From NCBI GenBank assembly GCA_037975125.1, contig CM075854.1, positions 67,315,761 through 67,379,760 on the forward strand: a stretch of 64,000 nucleotides of DNA. The letters run 5' to 3'. The stretch comes from Latrodectus hesperus. Lineage: Eukaryota > Arthropoda > Arachnida > Araneae > Theridiidae. The notes beneath the pieces were generated by a model. That model saw nothing but the letters and a program-made list of their open reading frames with translations. It made no database searches and had not been told where the DNA came from. The first letter of the stretch is position 1, and every line of letters begins with the position of its first letter. This document shows positions 58,656-64,000 of the stretch, in pieces. The translations under genes were made by a program, and so were the position numbers.

Positions 58656-59624
58656 TTACATGGCATGTACGGGGATCTCAGTCCATGCAACTTCAACACT
58701 ATGCCCCAGTTCATCGACAGTAGTGGATGGTGAATGATGGCGTGCCAATCGCTCGGCAACCATTGACCACACGTTCTCAATTGGTGACAGATCAGGAGAA
58801 CGTGCTGGCCAGGGTAACAGTCGAACCTGTTCTGTATCAAGGAAGTTCAGAACAGTACGGGCAACATGCGGTCGTGCATTATCCTGTTGAAACAAAGCAT
58901 TAGGGAGGCCTCGAAGATAGGGCAGAGCCACGGGCCTTAACACATCGGAAATGTAACGGTTGCTGTTCAAAGTGCCGGTAAAGTGAACAAGAGGTGATTG
59001 AGACGTGTATCCAATGACACCCCATACCATCACTCCAGCAGATGGGCCAGTATGGCGATGTCCAATGCAAGCTGGCAATGCACGTTCTCCACGATGCTTC
59101 CAAACACGGATGCGGCCATCATGGTCCTGTATACAGAACCAAGATTCATCTGTAAAGATGACGTGATGCCATTCCCGCCTCCAGGTTCGTCGCTGATCAC
59201 ACCATTGAAAGTGCTCCTGTCTGTGACGCAGCGTCAATGGTAGCCGAAGCCATGGTCGCCATGCAGACAATCCATGCTGCTGCAAACGTCGTCGAACTGT
59301 TCGAGCAGAAACTTGTTGCCTTGCAAATGACTCCATTTCTCGACTCAGGGTTCGTGACGTGGCTGTACGATCCTTTGTGACCATGCGGATAAGATGTCTG
59401 TCTTCTCTGCTGTTAGTGATGGGGGATCGCTGAGATCCTGCATGACTTACCATATGATTGTCCTGAAGCCATCGATTCCATATTCTGCTAACAGTCATGG
59501 GGTCTCGACCGACGCGAGCAGCAATATTGCGGTACGATAAACCACAATACCGGTAGGCTATAATCCTTCCTCGATCAAAGTCAGACACGTGCTGATAGGC
59601 ATTTCTTCTTGTTACACGAGGCAT
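58656..59624 (-). CDS. Tc1-family transposase, truncated at the C-terminus by a premature stop
   Basis: Cut-and-paste transposase expected to bind the 29-bp ends and insert at TA. From the ATG at 59624 it has 322 residues. The start is supported by a TATA box about 80 bp upstream and by MPRVTRRNAY at a typical Tc1 N-terminus. The frame stays open upstream to 59822, but that stretch precedes the promoter. Helix-turn-helix domains fill about residues 14-120 (DFDRGRIIAYR, then SARTVRRRLQQHG). The catalytic residues are present: Asp159 in FTDESWF, Asp248 in QQDNARPH and Glu283 in SPIENVW, with 34 residues between the last two. After VHAM the frame stops (TAA, 58656-58658). The next 24 codons, to the TGA at 58584, still read as the family's usual C-terminus (LFDSMPRR, ending ARGGCSGY). 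One substitution removed the last 23 of 346 residues. It is otherwise intact. Whether the shortened enzyme works is unknown. Confidence 0.92.
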   Translation of the reverse strand: MPRVTRRNAYQHVSDFDRGRIIAYRYCGLSYRNIAARVGRDPMTVSRIWNRWLQDNHMVSHAGSQRSPITNSREDRHLIRMVTKDRTATSRTLSREMESFARQQVSARTVRRRLQQHGLSAWRPWLRLPLTLRHRQEHFQWCDQRRTWRREWHHVIFTDESWFCIQDHDGRIRVWKHRGERALPACIGHRHTGPSAGVMVWGVIGYTSQSPLVHFTGTLNSNRYISDVLRPVALPYLRGLPNALFQQDNARPHVARTVLNFLDTEQVRLLPWPARSPDLSPIENVWSMVAERLARHHSPSTTVDELGHSVEVAWTEIPVHAM

Positions 59625-59670
59625 TACAACAACTTTCTTTGCTGAAAACAACGTTGAAACGGAAATTGAG

Positions 59671-59705
59671 TATGAGAAAACTGCTGTCAAATCTCTGGTT
59701 TTATA
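59671..59705 (-). promoter_or_regulatory. TATA box and initiator of the Tc1 transposase
   Basis: Minus-strand TATAAAA spans 59705-59699. TCATA at 59675-59671 puts a +1 A at 59673, 32 bp from the first T. The DD41D element shows the same spacing. Confidence 0.55.
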
Positions 59706-59858
59706 CACATTGTAGATGTCGCTACTGTCGTCTGCTTTGTATGAATGCGCTGAAAATCTAATCATTTGCATATCACAGCAAGTTCTACCTGTCATGCAAA
59801 TTTCACGTGTGTGGTGTGCCACCTTCCTGGTGTAGCAATTTTAATGGCCAGTAGTGTA

Positions 59859-61174
59859 CTAGCAATTTTGTGTAATAAAATGATATTAATGGAATTAGTT
59901 TTAAAAAAGGATTTTATATTTAATTATATTGATTGTAAAATTCAAATTTTCCTTAAACAACAATTATTAAATTTCTTTTCACTAAAATTCAAATGTGTAT
60001 TATTTGTTATTAATATCATTGTCTGTTTATATACTCTAAGCAGATTTTAATTATATATTTAAATATAAATACTGAATATTTTTATTTACTTAACTACAAA
60101 GATTTTATTATTTAATTTTTCTCAAAAGCTTATATTTAAATTTTTACTTTTAGATTTCATATGTGCATTGTGCTTCTAATGTAACAGTTTATTTATGTAT
60201 TTTATACTGTTCTCTATTCAGTGTAAATAGAAGCATCTCTGGCAATCTTTTCTTTTTTTTGTAAAATGCGCTAATTAATTTCTTAAATACGGCGCAAAAT
60301 TTTTGCATTTTGTTTAAAAATATCATATTACAATTGTAGTTGTTAAAAGCTTAATGTTTTCTTCTTCATTATTAATTTCAATCATTTGACAGGTAACACA
60401 TTTAGAAGAATTTTTCTCAGTGAATTTAAGTAAGCATAAAAGTTTTTCTAGTAATATGTTTGTGATAAATGAAACCCCTTTTAACAAAATGTTGAATCCA
60501 AGTAAATAAAAAAGCATAAAATAGAAAAAAAGACAAATCCATTTCTTTTAGCAATCAACTCAAAAATCTATATAGCAATTAATAATTCGTATCAAAACAA
60601 ACACGTTTTCTGTTTAAAATTAACATGATCAAACAATATGTTTTGATTTACAATTTTTTCGCATTTTGAAATTAAAATAACTTACAGATTAAAACTCAAA
60701 CACGTTAACAGAAAAACATAAAATAAGAATTTACATGGAAGAAAACGTTCTTTTGATGTAAATTCCTTATAAAATGTTCGTGGAAAGAATACAAATTCTT
60801 GGAACTATCATTAGATCATTACATGCACGTTTTGCGATCAGAACTTTTTAGTTAATGTAGTGTCTCCATATTTTTATTCAATCTGAGAAGATTTACAGAA
60901 ACAAGATTATAAAATGAAACTTCATTATTTCAAAGAGAATAAAATTACCACCACTAACGTGTTAATTTAAAAATGTCATCCATTATAAAATGTAATCAAA
61001 TTCACGTTATGGATGAAGAAAAAAAGTTATGTAATTGATTCAAGATTGAACTATGACGCTACGAAAGAAGAATATTTGCATTCCATTGTAATAACATAAA
61101 CGACAAACGAGATATTAAATTACACTTAAGTTAAGAATGAAGTTTTTAAAATGAATAAATGTTTTATTTTTATG

Positions 61175-61176
<2 letters not shown>
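59859..61176. other. AT-rich non-coding DNA
   Basis: Nothing recognised. Short frames near 59.8-60.5 kb have no motif. Confidence 0.65.

Positions 61177-61268
<92 letters not shown>
61177..61268. repeat. (TA)n microsatellite
   Basis: About 92 bp of perfect TA repeat. Confidence 0.97.
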
Positions 61269-61272
<4 letters not shown>

Positions 61273-62394
61273 GTTGAATTTAATTAATAGATTTATAGCT
61301 AAAAAACATTTTCTATGAAGTGTAGCAAATCATTGAAGATAATTCTATATATCATTGTTCATAATTCATGTAATAAATGACTTACAAAAAAGAGTTCAAA
61401 GTTTTAAACACATTTATATTAATAAACAAAAAAGCATCTTTGAAACTATATATTAAAATGAAACAAACATACATTTCTTATTCAAGCAAACCACACTATT
61501 CATGCAAGATTCTTGATAATCTGGAATTTTTTTTTTTTTGAAAAAATAGATTGGGATGGAATTAAAGTTACAGTTTTCTCGAAAGATAAATTTGCGACGA
61601 AATCCAGTTTCAGTAGACACAGAAAGGCATTTAAAGAAAATATATTTTTGGATTTTCAATTTCTCTCTGTACACAGTGTATAATTACAAGTATCAGTTTC
61701 TTTGCACTGTTTGTATTCTTCTTCTCTTTATTTTTATCAAAAACACTGTGTGTTTAGACTATTCATTTTTATCTTAAAATTAATCCTTTGAATATTTCCC
61801 TCTTGTTTCATTTTAACAGTACTACGGTGGGAATAAAAATTGGGCTTAGAATATAGCAGTTCTTTCTCAATAACGTCATAATTAATAATTGAAAATTGCT
61901 TAACTTTTCTTTGTTTATATTCTTTCTTTGTGAAAATAGTTTAACGTTTGGTTTCATGTATATCTTATGGATAATAGCTGGTTGTAAATTAATGTATAAA
62001 AATGCATATTTTAAGGAGTATATAATAAGATAAATAAATTATTTCATAACTTTACAAACACTAATCAATAGATATAATTATGCATAAAAAACAGAAAACT
62101 TATAGTCCATCAAAGTAATTAGTTTAAGCTATTATACACTACTTATGGTAATTAAAGAATACTGAAAAATTTTCATAAAATAAAGGTATAAGCATTTTTA
62201 TTCATAAAATAGAAAAAAAGTTGTAAATGTAAGATTTTTCCCATTTTCAAGTTTCACAAAATTCAAATTTTGAGTTTGACTTCAAAGACGACACTTCAGA
62301 GGCAGTGAATGGTATTTGGCGTTCAACTTAATGTATGGTAAAGCGGAGAAAATGATCAACATTCAGCATGCGCGCGTTCTTTAAACAAAGTCAT
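61269..62394. other. AT-rich non-coding DNA
   Basis: Nothing recognised until the Tc1 relic. The relic's 5' non-coding part and left inverted repeat probably lie in 62280-62395 but could not be defined. Confidence 0.6.
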
Positions 62395-63370
62395 TTAACT
62401 GAATCAGTTATCTTGGAGAGCTGCTGGTTAGTTAGGGAGTGGGATGAAACACAATCCAAAGTTGCACAACTCGTTGGAGTTTCACAAAGTGAGATTTTCA
62501 AGAACCGGTTTTGAAGATTGAAAATGCAGGCCAAAGTTCAGGGCAATGTCATAGATGTTCATCAACGCTCAATAAAGACCTGTACTTAAATCTTATGGCT
62601 AGGAGACACCGAAATATAAATGCCACTTTTTTCAACAACACATTCACTCGGCTTCTTGTAGAACAGTTTCGACACAAGTTGTCCAAAAACCGCCATTGTA
62701 GGGCTATGTGCTCCCCTACGAATGGTGTGTGGCACGTTAACAGCAACGCATCTTCTCTCACACACGGAATGGGTGAAAGAGCATGTAAACTTTAGGAAAA
62801 ATAAGTGGAGCAATATTCTTTTCTTCAACCAGTCCCATTTTTCTCTTTACAACTCATTGGAGTTTCACAAATAATAGGCATATTTTCACCTGAAGAGAAC
62901 GCGTCACTAGAATCCTACGTTTGTGCACAAAAATTTTAGATTTAACTGTGGAGTAGTCATGGTCTATGGATCATCTCCATATCATTTGAAGTGGAGCTCT
63001 GACCATTCACTAATATATGAATGAAACCCTCACACCTGTTGCAGCAATTGGAGATGACTTCATGTTAATACACCACAATCACAGACCACACCATACTGTC
63101 TTGGTGAATGATTCTCTTTATGAGGAAGGAATCATACAAAGGGAATAATCAGCATGTTCTCCAGAAATGAACCGAATAGAGCCATGTTTGGGACATTCTA
63201 GGAAAAAGAGTTGCTCGATGCCTACTACTCCCACAAATTCTTCAAGAACTGGAAAGAGATATTTTGGAAGAATGGGACGGAAAAGTACTATCCCTCATTA
63301 ATAACCTTTTGACTGGATGTCTCAAAGTTCACCATTGCTAATCGTTTGGGGAAATCACACCCCCTACTAA
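62395..63370 (+). pseudogene. dead Tc1-family transposase (second subfamily)
   Basis: Plus-strand fragments in several frames follow a Tc1 transposase. KVAQLVGVSQSEIFK (helix-turn-helix) is at about 62462-62506, LMARRHRNINATFF at about 62593-62635, NILFFNQSHFSLY at about 62810-62850 and GVVMVYGSS at about 62951-62978. MLIHHNHRPH is at about 63062-63095, LYEEGIIQRE at about 63117-63147 and SPEMNRIEPC at about 63158-63187. Near the end SLINNL (about 63292) is followed by a terminal GNHTPY and stop (63368-63370). Two catalytic residues are gone: the first Asp reads Asn (FFNQSHF) and the second reads His (HHNHRPH). The Glu remains in MNRIEP. At least six stops or frameshifts are also present. It differs clearly from the Tc1 at 58449-59856 (LYEEGI against LDTEQV region), so it is a separate lineage. 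Confidence 0.83.
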
Positions 63371-64000
63371 AAACTATTTTTTAATGAAAACACTTAATTT
63401 GTTTTTTACATAATTACAAGTAGCGTTTTTTTTTCTTTCCACCAAAATGCTCAATTAAGCGCATTTTTTCTGCCAAACAAATGGGATATTTTATTTCACT
63501 AAGCCTACTTTGTCTGCCACAATCCACCAACCAATTCATCAGGCGCAAGTTCAAGTCACAATCTCAATATCCTTTTACCTTTTTAAACAGTGCATTTACA
63601 AGCTTTGCAAATGAGCTTTTATATCTGAGTTTAAATGAGATACAGTTAAAATTCCTCAATTCTTTACAATTGTTTTGGTTATAAAGTAAACAGTTTATTA
63701 ATTTATATAAAATGTAAAAAATAAAAATGATAAAGGTAATACAAATATCTAAATTTTAAATAAAATCTTCATTTGTTTAAAAAACAAAATTTTTACTGTT
63801 AAATTAATTTGTGTTAAAATTCTATAGACTTTATTTCCATATGAGATCACGATTATCTCAGGTAACTGGGATATTTAATATGCAAACATTGATATTTAAT
63901 CCATCATTAAAATATTTTTATCACTGACTATTTAAATCGAAAAATAACATTGACAGAAAATACTGGAAATAAAATAGTTCTCATTGAAGAAGTCGCTTTC
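63371..64000. other. AT-rich non-coding DNA
   Basis: No right inverted repeat for the preceding Tc1 relic could be recognised. The 67-codon frame at 63481-63684 has no motif. Confidence 0.6.

Larger units (their letters stand above)
58449..59856 (-). mobile_element. near-complete Tc1-family (DD34E) transposon
   Basis: 1408 bp between TA duplications (58447-58448 and 59857-59858). The inverted repeats begin CACTACTGGCCATTAAAATT. They are identical for 29 bp at 58449-58477 and 59828-59856, and match on for six more bases with one difference. Between them are a single minus-strand transposase gene, its TATA/initiator and a poly(A) signal. The only visible lesion is one stop codon near the transposase C-terminus. 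The body is much GC-richer than the flanks. Confidence 0.95.

Noticed and set aside
58998..59243. 81-codon plus-strand frame
   Set aside because: Antisense shadow of the Tc1 transposase.
59625..59822. 66-residue N-terminal extension of the Tc1 transposase
   Set aside because: The frame is open, but it lies upstream of or across the predicted promoter and does not resemble a Tc1 N-terminus. The ATG at 59624 fits the family.
62511..62828. Small genes on both strands near 62.6 kb
   Set aside because: The plus frame contains part of the decayed Tc1 transposase (LMARRHRNINATFF), and the minus frames are its shadows.

Overview
The window is AT-rich, repeat-rich, non-coding nuclear DNA from an animal. 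The best guess is a spider (Araneae, perhaps an orb-weaver relative). The grounds are long perfect (TA)n microsatellites, Tc1/mariner transposons in every state from intact to wrecked, tRNA-derived SINEs, and a Tc1 transposase and other dispersed repeats of a kind I associate with spider genomes. The organism call is inference. I see no host protein-coding exon, no functional tRNA or rRNA gene, no operon and no CRISPR array. It reads as a gene desert or the inside of a very large intron.

Layout. 1-5.3 kb: AT-rich DNA with two (TA)n tracts and a decayed SINE. 5.3-7.7 kb: a young composite, made of a minus-strand tRNA-derived SINE with a perfect 15-bp target-site duplication (5352-5540), a (TA)n tract, and inside that tract a complete 1932-bp DD41D transposon (5729-7660). 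This transposon has 276-bp terminal inverted repeats about 97% identical to each other, an intact 359-codon transposase, a TATA/initiator promoter and a poly(A) signal. 7.7-24 kb: AT-rich DNA with six long (TA)n tracts and a dispersed repeat near 19.7 kb. 24.2 kb: a 212-bp internally deleted mariner keeping the codons for the transposase C-terminus. 30 kb: an old tandem duplication with a period of about 230 bp. 35.5-39.5 kb: a decayed SINE, a compound (CA)(TA)(GT)(GA) tract and a wrecked Tc1 element. 41-42.4 kb: a (TA)n block with an 85-bp duplicated module, a 493-bp non-autonomous element with 163-bp inverted repeats inserted in (TA)n, and a (CAA)n-tailed retroposon-like repeat. 43.6-44.1 kb: a GC-richer dispersed repeat. 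58 kb: a second SINE with a 9-bp duplication. 58.4-59.9 kb: a 1408-bp Tc1 (DD34E) element, complete except for one premature stop near the transposase C-terminus. 62.4-63.4 kb: a dead Tc1 transposase missing two catalytic residues.

The genes here do not form a pathway. They are selfish elements. Every DNA transposon whose ends I could define has TA on both sides, and two of them sit inside pre-existing (TA)n microsatellites. The intact DD41D element and the near-intact Tc1 are the only plausible sources of functional protein. The short elements at 24.2 and 41.4 kb carry only ends and would need a transposase supplied from elsewhere.
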